Origin: Tricholoma matsutake
Taxonomy: Eukaryota; Basidiomycota; Agaricomycetes; Agaricales; Tricholomataceae
Reading direction: 5' to 3'
Length of the DNA: 64,000 nt
Assembly: GCA_026075535.2 (NCBI GenBank)
Contig: AP026539.1
Span: 10,664,001-10,728,000 of the forward strand
This document shows positions 33,790 through 45,997 of this stretch, in pieces; position 1 is the stretch's first letter; each line of letters starts with the position of its first letter. Both the position numbers and the translations under genes were made by a program. The notes beneath the pieces were generated by a model that had not been told where the DNA came from, searched no databases, and worked only from the letters and a program-made list of their open reading frames with translations.

Positions 33790-34498
33790 TGTTAAGAACT
33801 GATCCTAGAGGCCACTTCGGAATCCGACCAGACACTGCGGGTGATGATAGCAGAAGATTGTTGGGTCGATGCAGATTCTGTGGGAGGGGAAATGGAAAGG
33901 ACTTGGCTTCAGCTTGTAAGAAGCTGTGCCCTTCACCTTGTCTGGTGTCCTAATTTCAAGTCGAAGGTTTAGAGGTAGGAGCAGGAAAGTGTGGGTAAAA
34001 GTGGGGAGGAGTATGGAGGGACTTAGGTTAAGTTCAGATGGGACTAGAACTACAGAGGGAGACTAGAGGTTGAGTCAAATGGAGTTCAGACTCTTAGAGG
34101 ACAGGGGTTGGAGTAGAAGGAGGTTTTAGATTGGCAGGATAAAGTTGAGTCTATGTCGATATATGAACTGAGGAATACAAGGCAAAACTAGCTAAACTTA
34201 AATACTAGAGTCCAGAATAAAAGTGGGATGGAAACAGGAACTGCGGCAGTGTCTCAACTGCATAGATAAATTACCTAGTGGAGGCCACACAGGAATCTGT
34301 AGTTGAATTTGCAAAACTAGATGGCAGCCTCGGGAAGGCAGCCATGGATGCTGTACAAGGCAGCCTGGTGCACAGCAGTGTGGGCAGTGCAAGGCGGCCA
34401 GGAACAAAAATGGAAGGCATAGACAAAAGTCGGGTTCGAGATGCGGAAAAGGATCAGATGGATGTGGGTTCCGATCGGGCAAGGAATGGTTCTTGACA
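33790..34498 (-). repeat. R3 5' LTR
   Basis: 709 bp, direct repeat of 25811-26515. It is followed at 34499-34503 by the second copy of the degenerate target duplication. Confidence 0.92.
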
Positions 34499-34503
34499 GC
34501 TTT

Positions 34504-34704
34504 GTAGTGTTTGCATTACTTCGGACAGCTTTGCAGAACTTTGCACAGTCTAATACGGCTTCGCAATGTCATACAGTACATTTACTGGCCTTTGGATAAC
34601 GTGGTGATATTCAGTACCACCTCGTAACCTTTCTCTGACTTGTGTTATATCTCCTAAGACCTGTTTAGTTGGTTTTGGTTGAGTTTCCAGGTTGAGCATC
34701 ATCA
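34504..34704 (+). repeat. R4 5' LTR, second part
   Basis: Matches the end of the right R4 LTR (to 43613). It ends CATCATCA and is followed three bases later by TGGAGCCCACCACGAGG, a possible tRNA primer site since it starts with TGG. The donor tRNA was not identified. Confidence 0.88.
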
Positions 34705-34739
34705 TTCTGGAGCCCACCACGAGGGGTTTCTGAATCATT

Positions 34740-37277
34740 TCATCACCTAATCCATCTAGAATCTCCCGGCTTAGGCCAACCCAAGCCAGAAACCTCCAAA
34801 TTGACACTCGCCATGCCTTCGAATCTCTCAAAAAATCAGGAGATATCCTAATTCCAGTATCTGAAGCAGAATCAACACATCGTCGACTATTTCCCTCACC
34901 CATTCCATTGTCTTCATCTTCATCTTCTACTTCTTCATCCTCAGCTTCTAGCGCTTCATTCATCTTTCCAAATACATCGACACCACTACCATCTATCACC
35001 CAAGTCCTAACCCCTACCCCAAGAGCTATCACATTCATGACTACACAAGCTACTATGCCAGCTCATGGTCACTCCACGGCTCCAAAGTTTGATCCTACTC
35101 AGCCTTGAGAACTTTGGAGATACTTTAACAAACTTGAAATGCTGTTTCCAACATGCAGAATTATCGATTCTGAAGATATGAAGAAGCATGCCTGTCGATA
35201 CATCGACATTGATACCTCCGAACTTTGGGAGTCAATCCCAGAATATGATGCAGGGGTTTCATTCAATGAATTTTGTATAGCTATCCACAAGTTGTACCCT
35301 GGATCTGAAGATGACCGCAAGTGGTCAATCACTGATATGGATAAACTGATCGGCGAACAACTTCGCATTGGTATCTACAATGCAAATGAATTAGGATCAT
35401 ATTACAGGTCCTTCTACAATATCACTAAGTTCCTCACCACAAAAAATCGACTTTCAGCAGCCGAACAAAGCAGAGCCTTCATTTGCGGCTTTCAACCAGG
35501 ATTATGGATGTGAATCCTGTGCCGTCTAGAACTCAAATTCCCCAACCACTACCCAGATGACCCCTATCCTCTTGATGACATTCATGCTGCTGCAAAATTT
35601 GTTTTAGCAGGTACTACATCATCACAAACTCCCTCGGCCTCAACCTCGCAAGTCCCATCCTCATCCTCGACTTTGACCTCTATCCCTACTACCTCTACAT
35701 CATTGCCACAAATCAAAACAGAGGATTTATCAATGATTCTCAAGAAATTTGTGACCACTCTTGTCACGGCCTTAACAGGAGCTCGACCCAACAATAACAA
35801 CAACAATTCCCCCCATGTTAATCAAGGGTTTTGCCAGGACCAACTCGAAAATTTAGTTTGTATTTTCTTTGGTCTTTTGGGACACTTCATTAGTGATTGT
35901 TTGGTCTGCCAAACATATATTAACAACAGAAAGTGTAAGAAGAATGCCGAAGGAAAGGTTGTGCTTCCAAATGGACAGTTCACGCCACAAAACATCCCTG
36001 GGCGTTGCATCAAAGATCACATCGACAAGTGGATTCATCAAAACCCAGACAATAATATTGTCCCTGCCCTCATGTATGGTATTGCCCCTTCCCCCACTCC
36101 AGCTCCCGCTCCTAGGGGAATCTACCAGATCACGGACATGAATACTGCAGCTGATATTCATATCGCTTGCTTAGAACAAGAATTATATGCATTACAAAGT
36201 GGCTGAAACTTTGCTCGACATGAACCCAGTCCAATTGCAGCTCCTGTGGTTCAGCCATTGATTTCATCCACAGCTCCATCAGCAGAACCAGTAGCCCTTC
36301 CCACTCCAACTGCCACACCACCATCTATATCCTCTACTGTGACAAATCCAGCTTCATCCAATATAGCACCATCAATGACTTCACAGATGACTTCAAATTC
36401 ACAATCCATGCTGAATTCGCAACCACTCGTGAGTTCACAACCCCCAATTCATCCTTATGCCACAGCTTCGGAGAACACTTACTTACCCCCTCATGAACGA
36501 AACTTCGCCTCTACTAGTAAAGGTAAAGAACAAGAGGGTCCTTCATACCACACTGTAGCCCCCATTCAGAATGACACCATCGCTCAGGACATATTTTTGC
36601 ATTCGATGAAAATACCGATCGTCACTCTTACTATGGAAGAACTTCTTTCATTATCACCCAAAGTTTGTATGAAATGGAAGGAACAGCTAACACCACATCG
36701 TATTCTGAACCAGGATGGAAACAATGCAGGGCACCTAGTCAACGAAGAGGTACTTATAATCAATGACCCGTATGAAACTTATATCAGCTCTCTTTGAATC
36801 GGTGACATTCCAAAACCCTTCGTTGCTGCAAAGGAATCTCACTCAATCAGATCAGTTATGATGAATGTCAACGGTAAAAACCCTGTCAAAAGTGTAGTTG
36901 ACCCAGGTTCTTCAATTATCACTATGTCCAAAGAAGTCTGCCATGAACTAGGTCTTGCAAATGATCCTTCCATCTACATTCTGCTTCAATCAGCTAATGG
37001 TGGCATTGACGAAAGTCTAGGACTAGCATGAAATGTTCCTTGCGAAGTTGGCATGATCACCATCCATATGCAGATTCATATAATCCAAAACCCTGCCTAT
37101 GACATCCTGCTTGGTCGACCCTTCGACATAGTCACTGAAAGCACCATCACAAACTGGAGCAATGAATCTCAGACAATTACTATCTATGATCCCAACTTGA
37201 CAAGATCATCTACTATCCCAACCTTTCCTAGAGCCATGAGACGCCGAAAAGTAGTTCGCGAGGATTTTTGTTACTAG
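34740..37277 (+). pseudogene. R4 gag and protease-like region
   Basis: One frame with TGA stops at about 35106, 35511, 36204, 36795 and 37029, each plausible as Arg. Gag core LEMLFPTCRI to FICGFQPGLW (about 35127-35510); CCHC-like CIFFGLLGHFISDC (about 35860-35900); long Ser/Pro/Thr-rich linker (36240-36480); protease-like segment VKSVVDPGSSIITMS (about 36890-36930) with the DxG of retropepsins. The start codon is uncertain. The lineage is one I know from basidiomycete genomes. The frame ends at TAG near 37275, while pol reads in -1. Confidence 0.72.
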
Positions 37278-40200
37278 AGGATAATATTTCAGAGACTAAA
37301 CAGTGCACATTCATCATTTCTTTTGACCATTTAAACTCTTCTATATTTATCAAATGCACTGCAAACATTCCCGACTTTGAATCCTTGCCTTCTTTGAACG
37401 CCACTACTACTTCGGATATTATCGCCCATCTCTATTTGACAGCTAGTGAACAGTATGCTGCATTTTTATCGGCCTTGATGGCCCCCTCTATGCCAGATTC
37501 ATCCAGATATTCCACATCCTATCTATCCTCCAACTCTCTATATCCTGCCTTTGCAGCCACTAAAAAGAAGTACAAGCCTGTTGCATTGAAAGTACAACCA
37601 GTCATCACTGACCTGCCTGATTGATTTCACATTACTCGAACGATCACAGGGAACCCTCTCAAAGAAATGCTGAAACTTAATCCTAAACCTCCAACATTTT
37701 CACCATCTTCCTGATACAACCTCAAACAAAAAATGATTATTGATAATAATCATCCTGGCGATTTCCTTTGGCCAGAGGAGAGAAAACTCATGCACAATTT
37801 TATTTGAAATCATGAAACCAGTTTTGCATGGACCAAACAAGAACGAGGAAGTTTTCACCCCAACTTCTTCCCTCCAATTGAATTCCCAGTTATTCCACAC
37901 ACCCCATGGATCGAACGAAACATTCCTATCCTGCCAGGGATTTACGAAGAGGTTTGCACCATGCTCAAGAAGAAAATAGAAGCAGGCATTTACGAACCAT
38001 CGAACTTGTCTTATAGGTCACATTGGTTTTGTGTCACAAATAAAGACAGCAAAGCACTTTGCTCAGTCCATGGTCTCGAACAACTCAACAAAGTCACTAT
38101 ACAGCACTCAGGCATCATTCCAATCCCTGAACATCTGGCTGAACAGTTCGGAGGACGCGTTTGTGGAGGAATGCTAGACCTCTACATTGCCTTTGACAAA
38201 CAAAAAGTAGCTGAATCATCTCAAGACCTGACTACATTTCAAATGCCTTTCAGAGCACTTTGCATCGACACTTTACCCATGGGTTGGACCAACTCCATGC
38301 CCATCATGCACGATGATGTTTTGTTTATCCTACAACCCGAGATTCCCCATGTCATGATCCCCTACATTGATGATGCACCCATTAAAGGTCCAAAATCACA
38401 CTACTCACTCCCGGGAGGAGGTTACAAAACTATTTTGCAGAACCCAGAAATTTGTTGTTTTGTTTGGGAACACTTCGAAAATCTCAACCAAGTAGTCCAA
38501 CATATGAAATATTGTGGAGGGACTTTTTCAGGACCCAAGCTATTTCTTTGCATCCCTGAAATTACTGTCTTAAAACATCGTTGCAACATCAAAGGTCATA
38601 TGGCCAACCCAAGCTATTTCTTTGCATCCCTGAAATTACTGTCTTAGGACATCGTTGCAACATTGAAGGTCATATGGCCGACCCAACTCGAATCGATGCA
38701 ATCAGCAAATGGGGACCTTGTCAAAGTCTCACTGAAGTAAAAGCCTTCTTAGGAACCATAGGGGTTTGTCATATTTTCATACAGAATTTTGCTAAACGAG
38801 CAGCGGCTCATGCATAAGGATGTTCCATTCGAATTCAGTACAACACAAATAGCAGCACAAGAAGATCTTAAACTCACTCTCATCACTTCTCCTGCAATTC
38901 GTGTGATCAACTACACCTTGAACGCACCCATCATCCTCTCGGTCAACACTTCGCACATCGCAGTTGGATTTTTTTTCTTGGCTCAGTGTGACCCTAAAAA
39001 TCTTTGTAAATGCTATTACAGTCATTTCGGATCTATCACACTCAATGCCCACGAATCTCACTTTTTGCAACCCAAACTAGAGCTCTACGGCCTCTATCGT
39101 GCCCTTGGTGCACTTCGACTGTATGTTATCGGCATACAAAATCTCATCATCAAAGTCAATGCCAGATACATTAAAGGTATGCTAGCAAATCCCAACATCA
39201 CACCAAGTGCAAGCATTAATAGATGGATTGGATCCATCCTTACCTTCCATTTTATGCTTGTACATGTCGCCAGAACACATCACGGCCCAGATGGACTTTT
39301 GCGATGTCCTCTACAGAATGGAGATGATGCACAACCAAATGATGGATCCTTTGAAGATTGGATTGACCAACTGCATGGTTTTATTCATCAAATCAACTCG
39401 CTCATGACTCGCCCATTCTCATCGTATTTGCTCCAATCAACATACACCCTACCTTCACATATCAGTAAGGGGGAGGACATCACTTACGAAGATGTCCCTC
39501 ATTCCAAAAATGCCAAAAGAGATGACGAACGACTTCTTTGCATTCAAAAATGGCTCGAAGATTTACAATGGCCACCAGACCTCTCTGAAGCAGACTACAG
39601 CACCTTCGTGTGATATGGTACTGAGTTCTTTATAGATTCTGGAAAACTTTGGCGAAAAGATTCACAAGGAGCCCACAAGATCATCGCTATCCCTGAACGC
39701 CGCCTTGACATTGTTCAAGCCACTCACGATGACATTGGTCACAAGATGGTATTTGCTATGAAAACCCTCATCGCACTCCGATGTTGGTGGCCCAATATGA
39801 AAGCCAACACCGCATGTTACATTTGTTCTTGCCACCTATGCCAACTTCGACAAACCCGAAATCTGCTTATTCCGCCCACAGTGGCAACACCAGCACCACT
39901 TTTTGGCAAAGTCTACATCGACATGATGCAAATGCCCCCATTGAACAGATTCAAATACATCGTTCAAGGGCGATGTTCGCTAACAGCCTATCCAGAATGG
40001 CAAAAGCTTTGACGTGAAAATGCCACAACATTAGGAGATTGGATCTTCAAAGACATCATTTGTCAATGGGGGTCTCTTTATGAAATTGTGAGTGATAACG
40101 GATCAGCATTTATTGCAGCAATGGAGTATCTCGCAAAACAATACCATATCAATCACATCTGAATCAGTGGTTACAATTCTTGAGCAAATGGGATCATAGA

Positions 40201-40891
40201 AAGAGCACACTTCGACGTTCGACAATCATTATTTAAAGCAGTCAACAGAGACCAGAGCAAGTGGTCAGATGGAGCACACTCTGTCTTTTGGGCAGAACAC
40301 ATAACAGTTTGCAAATGCATGGGTTGTTTGCCCTACTTTGCAGTAACAGGATCCCACCCCCTCATTCCACTCGACATCTCCAAAGCTACATATTTGCAGC
40401 CCCCTCTGAATTCAATACTTTTGACAACCGACCTTATGGCACAAAGAGCTATCGCCTTACAAAAATAATCGATTGACCTCGAAAACCTTTATTCAAAGGT
40501 TTTGTCGGCCCATCTCGAAGCCGCGAAACAATTTGAACAAGTCCACCAGAGGACTGTCAAAGACTACAACTTTGCAACAGGCAATTTAGTCCTACTTTGC
40601 AATACACAGATTGAAAAGTCGCTCAACCGCAAAATGCGACCTCGATACATAGGTCCCCTCATCATCATCGATTGAAACCATGGAGGAGCCTACATCCTTT
40701 GCAAACTCAATGGTTCAGTACTACATTGCCCGGTTGCTGCCTTTCATCTACTCCCCTACTTAGCACGAAAATCCATTCCACTCCCTCCAAACTTCCTCGA
40801 CATCGACTCGGCATGTCTCGAAGCACTTTGACAAACTTCGGATGTCGACAAAGATATTCCTGATGACATTCCACACCTTGAAGACGATTAA
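37268..40891 (+). pseudogene. R4 pol: RT, RNase H, integrase
   Basis: RT: EAGIYEPSNLSYRSHWFC, MLDLYIAFD, and the active-site box YIDDAP (about 38360). A 74-bp direct duplication (38534-38607 and 38608-38681) shifts the frame within the RT, and a second shift lies near 38810. RNase-H-like block VNTSHIAVGFFF and YIKGMLANPNITPSASINRW. Integrase: zinc-binding region HDDIGHKM..CWWPNM..CHLCQLR, then VYIDMMQ, IVSDNGSAF and ANGIIERAH, so the D, D, E residues remain. TGA codons at Arg sites recur (HI-R-ISGYNS-R-ANG). The frame ends TAA 40889-40891. No chromodomain was seen. Confidence 0.8.
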
Positions 40892-41371
40892 CTATTCTCT
40901 TTCTATGTTTTGCAATTACTTACCTATGATTTTGATTTCTCTTAGTGTATCATACAAGTCACGATATCGCATTATAGCATGGTTGCACAAGCTCCAAAAG
41001 GGTTTTTCGGCCATGATGATTTACTGAGCCTTTCCCTTACTTCGTAATGTTGTTTCCTTTCATTTCCTCTTACAAATGTGCTCAGAACACCTACGATGAC
41101 AAGTTTCAGCAATGAATTTCATCTTGAAAAATGTTTGGATATTTCTTTTACTCTACTTATTTCTTATATCTTCTGTTTCTGGTTCAACAAAGCACAAATT
41201 TATTATACGAAAATAGCGAAAACTAAAATAATGAAATTTCACTCTTCTTCATCCAACATTTTACCCAGCTTTGTTCGACCCTGTGACCTCGAAGGCCCTG
41301 CCTCCAGTGCTAATGAAGGCCCAACAACTTGAATTCAAGGTACTATACATTATGAAATATTAGCGAAGCCT
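40892..41371. other. R4 spacer between pol and the antisense gene
   Basis: A+T-rich and without a convincing gene. Short hydrophobic frames (about 40842-41332) are not supported as an envelope-like protein. The two flanking genes converge here. Confidence 0.5.
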
Positions 41372-42448
41372 TCAAAAAACATGGATCGGTGGCTTACCTG
41401 GTTTTGGATGCTCTGAAACCTTTCCCCCACGACTCCCTACAGCCTTCTTTCCCTTCTTCACCTTACGAGCCCCCCACCTCAAAACACCCTCCCAATAGCA
41501 CCCTTGTGCCTCTTGCATGCATTTGCGGCACTTTGCTGCTCCTTCATCTATGACACACATGGGCCAGCTCTTGAAGCCAGAGCATCGATCGCACTATGGC
41601 CATTTCGTTAGTTTTGAAATCCTTGTGAAACAGTTTGTACGACTTACTGGTCCTTCAAACTCGAGAAGCCCCCCCTCCTTGAATCTCGCTCGTTTAGCAG
41701 CAATTCCTTGTTCACCATCATTGTTGTCTTCGTCGAGGTCCTCCTCCATCGCCTGCCACTTTTGGTTGCCCAGGATAATGACTGGGTCTTTGTCCACCTC
41801 CTGATCTTCCTCTCCAACTTCCGCTACCTGAATTGCCTCACTTTCTGCCTGCAAAGCTGAATTCCACCGCTTCAGATTGTCCTTTGAAATCGTCTTTGCC
41901 CCAACCTCAGCAAGGAGAATAGCTTGAGTAGATTTGAGAGCTTTCCATCATTCATCAACCTTGGCAGCTTTTGCTGCCGCTGCCTCACGCCGAAACGCTT
42001 CTGCCTCCTCCTGAAGCTTTGCCTCTGCCTCTGCAGCTTCTTCCAGTGCCTTCACCTCTGCTGCTTCTGCTTCAGACTTCACCTGAGCAGCCCTGGCCTC
42101 TTGCTCCTCTTGTTCAACTTCGTCTGCTAGGTCCTGGAATAGGACCTTGGCGCCCCAAGAAAGCCACTCCCAACATGCCAGAGGGGCATACAAATCAAAT
42201 ACCTTGTCCACAACCTTTTGAATGGCCTGCGAATGGGATTCCTCAACATCATCCACAAGATTGTTGTATTTGTACTATGAAAAGTCATTAGCATCTAAAA
42301 CCATATCAGAAAACACGTCAACACTCACCATTTTCTCACATAAATTGTGCCCCCAAACTTCAAAATTGATATCTTCCACCTTACCAACTTTGGGCATGGA
42401 CTTTGTGTGTTTGAGGATCTTGTGTTCGAGTTTGAGGAGAAGTGACAT
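41372..42448 (-). pseudogene. R4 antisense gene: coiled coil plus Zn2Cys6-like cluster
   Basis: One minus-strand frame of about 358 codons from ATG 42448 to the stop at 41372, broken by stops at 42275-42277, 41948-41950 and 41594-41596. The second is a TGA in an Arg context; the others are TAG. Order: an N-terminal part (LEHKILKHTKSMPKVGKVED), a long Ala/Glu-rich coiled coil (VEQEEQEARAAQVKSEAEAA, about 42010-42120), an acidic stretch (EDLDEDNNDGEQ), then CDRCSGFKSWPMC and CRKCMQEAQGCYW (about 41500-41592) and a basic tail KVKKGKK. Spacing C-x2-C-x8-C-x8-C-x2-C-x6-C is close to Zn2Cys6. The start is 159 bases from the 3' LTR. It is the counterpart of the R3 antisense gene; DNA-binding is inferred. 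Confidence 0.7.
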
Positions 42449-42606
42449 GATCAGAGGATGTAAGAGACGAGTTCGACTCAAAGATGGAAGAAAAAAAAAA
42501 ACGAGGTTTTTCAGTTACCTTTATAGGTTTTTCAACATGACCATGGATTTGGCATGTGACTCCAATCGGCTGACTGGGACAGTCAGGATTTCAGTAAGGG
42601 GGAGGA

Positions 42607-43613
42607 TGATAGGTCCACTATGGCAGCAGAGCTCTGAAATCAAGATATCACACTCGGACACCTCCTTCCTAAAGTTCTACAATTACACAAATGCTTACAA
42701 ATGCCTACAAATGCACGAAACAACCAAATGACACTTTGAAATGTTTCAAAAGACTTCAAATCATTTTGAATGACTTTGGCCACCGTATTCCTATCATACC
42801 GAACCTCAAACACATGCTCCCACCATTACACACACTAATGCATTGCATTCCCACCACCACAAACACAAAGAAACACAATGGCTAGCAACTTAGTGCGCAT
42901 TGAGGTGCTTTTTGACATATTCATGATTTATTGGAACCACAAGACAAGGAGATTTGATATATCATGTATATGGCATGTTTCTTTCTTATCATTTTCTCAT
43001 TTACTTTGTGATTTCGACACCTTATTCACTGCCTCACATTTACCACATGTTTTGCCTCATGGCCTTTTACCTTATTAGTACTATCTCTCTAAAACATATA
43101 TAGTTTGGTGTATTTACTGTTGATAGAGCCAGAAAATTGTCTTCTCACATCACCTATCATCTGACTTAAGGGTATAGCTCTTGAGTTTTAGCTCAGTCTT
43201 CACCCGAACTCACTCAAAGTATTCTGCAAACTACATCATTTCACCACATCGACTCTTGAAACTCTCATCCCATCGCCTATCTGTCATGTCATCATCTCTT
43301 ACCTTGCTTTCAACTATTGTCACCATCTCCCGAACTCGTGAAACCATTTTGGAGATTCTTGAACTTCTCCACGTCGCTGCTAAACTCTCTTGTATTGTTT
43401 CAGAATGCTTTGTAGTGTTTTGTATTACTTCGGACAGCTTCGCAGAACTTCACACAGTCTAATACAGCTTTGCAACATCATACAGTACATTTACTGGCCT
43501 TTGGATAATGCGGTGATATTCAGTACCACCTCGTAACCTTTCTCTGACTCATGTTATATCTCCTAAGACCTGTTTAGTTGGTTTTGGTTGAGTTTCCGGG
43601 TTGAGCATCATCA
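42607..43613 (+). repeat. R4 3' LTR
   Basis: An intact 1007-bp copy that shows the pre-insertion state of the R3 target. It is followed by GCGC (43614-43617), the second copy of the target duplication. Confidence 0.9.
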
Positions 43614-43617
43614 GCGC

Positions 43618-43745
43618 TAGGCATCACCATAAGCCACAAGTGGGCTGCATATGTTTACAGTACGCTTTCCAACCTCAAAATGAAAGAGGTCCAAGCAGCA
43701 GTTCAAAAGAAGCCATGGACTATATTGCATGACAACATCAACTTA
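43618..43745 (+). pseudogene. DUF6589-type fragment, continuation after R4
   Basis: Reads LGITISHKWAAYVYSTLSNL and then WTILHDNINLP, the continuation of the fragment at 24188-25005. Homology stops near 43745, where minus-strand sequence belonging to the RecQ-like gene's C-terminal region begins. The gene is therefore truncated, tail-to-tail with RecQ. Confidence 0.55.
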
Positions 43746-43749
43746 CCAC

Positions 43750-45997
43750 TTGGTGAAGCTGCATAAGACTGGGGAGGAGTGAAAGGAACAGAGTGATTGG
43801 TTGTTGAACTAGGTGTATACACTGGTGGGAGATAGTGCAGCTGAAAACAAGCAGATATTTGTAGAGTCCGAGGTTGCAGTGAGGAAAGGTGTGGAGGAAT
43901 ATTCTCGAGACCTGGATGAGCTGTTGATGGAGCAATAGTAGAGATGGATGGAGGTGAGTTGAGGTAGAGTGTTGATTCTATTAACGTGCCCGTGATCAGA
44001 ATCTTGGGTGCCTTCTTCGCTTGTGATGGCCGTGGCTTCTTTGGTTGTGTGGCATGTTCTGCTCATTCCTGGGCACTTTCAGCTTTTGCAGCTTCACGTT
44101 TTGCAGCTTGCTTGGTGGCTTTTCACTCGACTGTCTCCTGCTTTTTTCTCTCTGCCTTTCTGAGTTTCTCTGCCTCCCGTGCTCTATAGAATTCATCGTC
44201 ATACACTTTCAAAATTCCCAAAAGCTCCTGTCCATGTTTTTGTGCATGGGTTGGGCTCCATCCAGCATCGATCAGGTCTTCTGTCAAACTGAAATGAGCT
44301 TTTGTAGCAAATGAGGTGATCAAGACATCGGACAAGAAGGAGTGATGACCCCATGGCTGCCTATGGTACTGATCTGACCACATTTCTATGCACACTTCTC
44401 CAGCAACTCCTGAGCACCTTTAAGATGGCTATCTTGATGATTTGCAACTCTGGCCCCTTCAGCCATTTGCCACTTACCATCCTCATCTGCCTCTTGCCAA
44501 GGTGAGTCTTCAGTATCACTGCTTGGAGAGATCGGATGCTTGAGAGTGATGGCAGCTATAGACATTGCAAGCAGTGGATGGTCAGAATCTGACTTGCGGA
44601 GACAATGATCACAACAGATCCCGGTGGTCTCTATGCAAAGTATTTGGTGTGAGCATCATCAGAATAGTGAGTGCTCCCTACATACCTTTTCATGGTACAC
44701 CATCATTGAAGTATACAGCAGAAGTATCACATTGACAATCGCTTGTCTCAATCCATTCTCATAACCCTTCCTCAACATCTTTCTGATACTTTATTTCACT
44801 ATCCTCAGGTTCTACCCCTTTCCCTGGCTTGATCTCTTGAAAAACACTTGGTTGTACCAGTAAAATAGCCCAAGCATTGATTTGAGGACTTCAGCTCCCA
44901 TGCCCAGCTCACTGCATCCATATTGATATTGATTTTGGGACCATAAATTGAACAACTTGTTCGACATGAGGTAAGTCGCAACCCTGGGTAGTAAATACAG
45001 TCAGGTTTCATTGCCATGACATGTTTATAGACAACCCACCATGCCTGCAGCCTCAGTAGTAAATAAAATCTTGATCTGGCCCCTCCGATAGTCTTGCAAG
45101 ATGTGATCTTTGGCACACTTACTGTGCTGTGAGCTGTACACTGCTACTTGACCATGCAAATGAGGAGGCAGTTGATTCTGAATCCATTTTAATGCCTCAA
45201 GTGCAACATTAATGTCATCAAAGAACACCATGGTCTGAACAAGCTCTGCAAGCCCATTGTCTGTTGCATGAGGAATAAGAAATGCTGAAGATTCAAAATC
45301 TTTCTTTGTGCCTACCATTCACTTTGTGAACCAGGCAATGTTTGGCCTGTCCATACCAAGATTGACATGGTATGATGTTTCCACCTGCATGTGTACAGTA
45401 GCGCAAACCTGAGCAAGAACCAGAGGGGGGAGTGTAGCTGATGTGATCAAAAATGGGACTTTGTGGGGCACAAAGGCTCACAGTGTACCCAGTTCAGCAT
45501 AAAGTGCTCAAAACTTGTCTCCCCATTGAGAGATGCAGTGCACCTCATCAATGATGATAGCACCAATCTTCTCTGCAAATTTTGACAAGTTCAGGAGTTG
45601 GCAAAAGCAGTCATGCTCAAGGCACAATTCAGGTGATGTGATAATGACATGGTGCAAAAGTTTTTCTAGTTCCTTCAATCAGATTGTTTTCAGCATTATA
45701 CATGACACAACTTGATTACTAGTACCTTGTGAATCTTGTTATTATAAGTATCACCATTGATGGCAACTGCAGATAGTCCCATTTTTCAAAACCAGTTTGC
45801 CTGTAGTGTTGTATCAAATGTGACCATTGTTTTCTTCTGAAGGGAACATGTAGTACCTGATCTTCCTCCAAGGCATTGAGTGGTGATATTATAATCATAA
45901 TTTTGTCAGACTCAACAAACAAGGGCATTACAAATGGCATTGTCTTCCCTGCTCCTGTCCCAGCTATGACTGAGCAATCCAAACCAAGCAAAAGTGC
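43750..45997 (-). pseudogene. RecQ-like helicase, main part
   Basis: Minus-strand text: Walker A VIAGTGAGKTMPF (about 45940-45980), IIISPLNALEEDQ, motif II AIIIDEVHCISQWGDKF (about 45520-45562), motif III LITSATLPP (about 45430), then FFDDINVALEAL, LFTTEAAGM (motif V), a clear 57-base intron (GTGGGT to CAG, about 44985-45041), and GCDLPHVEQVVQFMVPKSIS. A long C-terminal region has GICCDHC and a Lys/Glu-rich helix. Motifs are those of RecQ-family 3'-5' helicases. TGA codons appear at Arg sites (KF-R-ALYAELG). The N-terminus is at 52021-52212, beyond R5. Mushroom genomes hold many such RecQ-like copies; the role of this one is unknown. Confidence 0.78.

Larger units (their letters stand above)
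25811..34498 (-). mobile_element. R3, chromodomain Ty3 retrotransposon with antisense gene
   Basis: An 8.7-kb element on the minus strand. The 5' LTR is 33790-34498 and the 3' LTR 25811-26515, with inverted tips TGTTAAGAAC/GTTCTTGACA. It sits in the left LTR of R4: the uninterrupted version is visible at about 43395-43440. Order on the minus strand: gag 33749-32397, pol to 27748, then an oppositely oriented gene (26651-27642, plus strand) before the 3' LTR. A separate hAT-like insertion (about 30130-31437) replaces the RT core. A purine tract AAGGGGGAAATAC precedes the 3' LTR on the minus strand. Confidence 0.92.
25006..43613 (+). mobile_element. R4, Ty3-type LTR retrotransposon with antisense gene; hosts R3
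   Basis: LTRs of about 1.0 kb: left copy split as 25006-25810 plus 34504-34704, right copy 42607-43613, starting TGATAGG and ending CATCATCA. The 4-bp target duplication GCAC / GCGC (25002-25005, 43614-43617) differs by one CpG-type transition. Without R3 the element is about 9.9 kb. Order: gag plus protease, pol, a spacer, an antisense gene, 3' LTR. A purine tract AAGGGGGAGGA precedes the 3' LTR. It inserted in the DUF6589-type fragment. It is heavily decayed. Confidence 0.9.

Noticed and set aside
40842..41332. Envelope-like or membrane protein downstream of R4 pol
   Set aside because: Only short hydrophobic frames; no signal peptide or glycoprotein-like layout.
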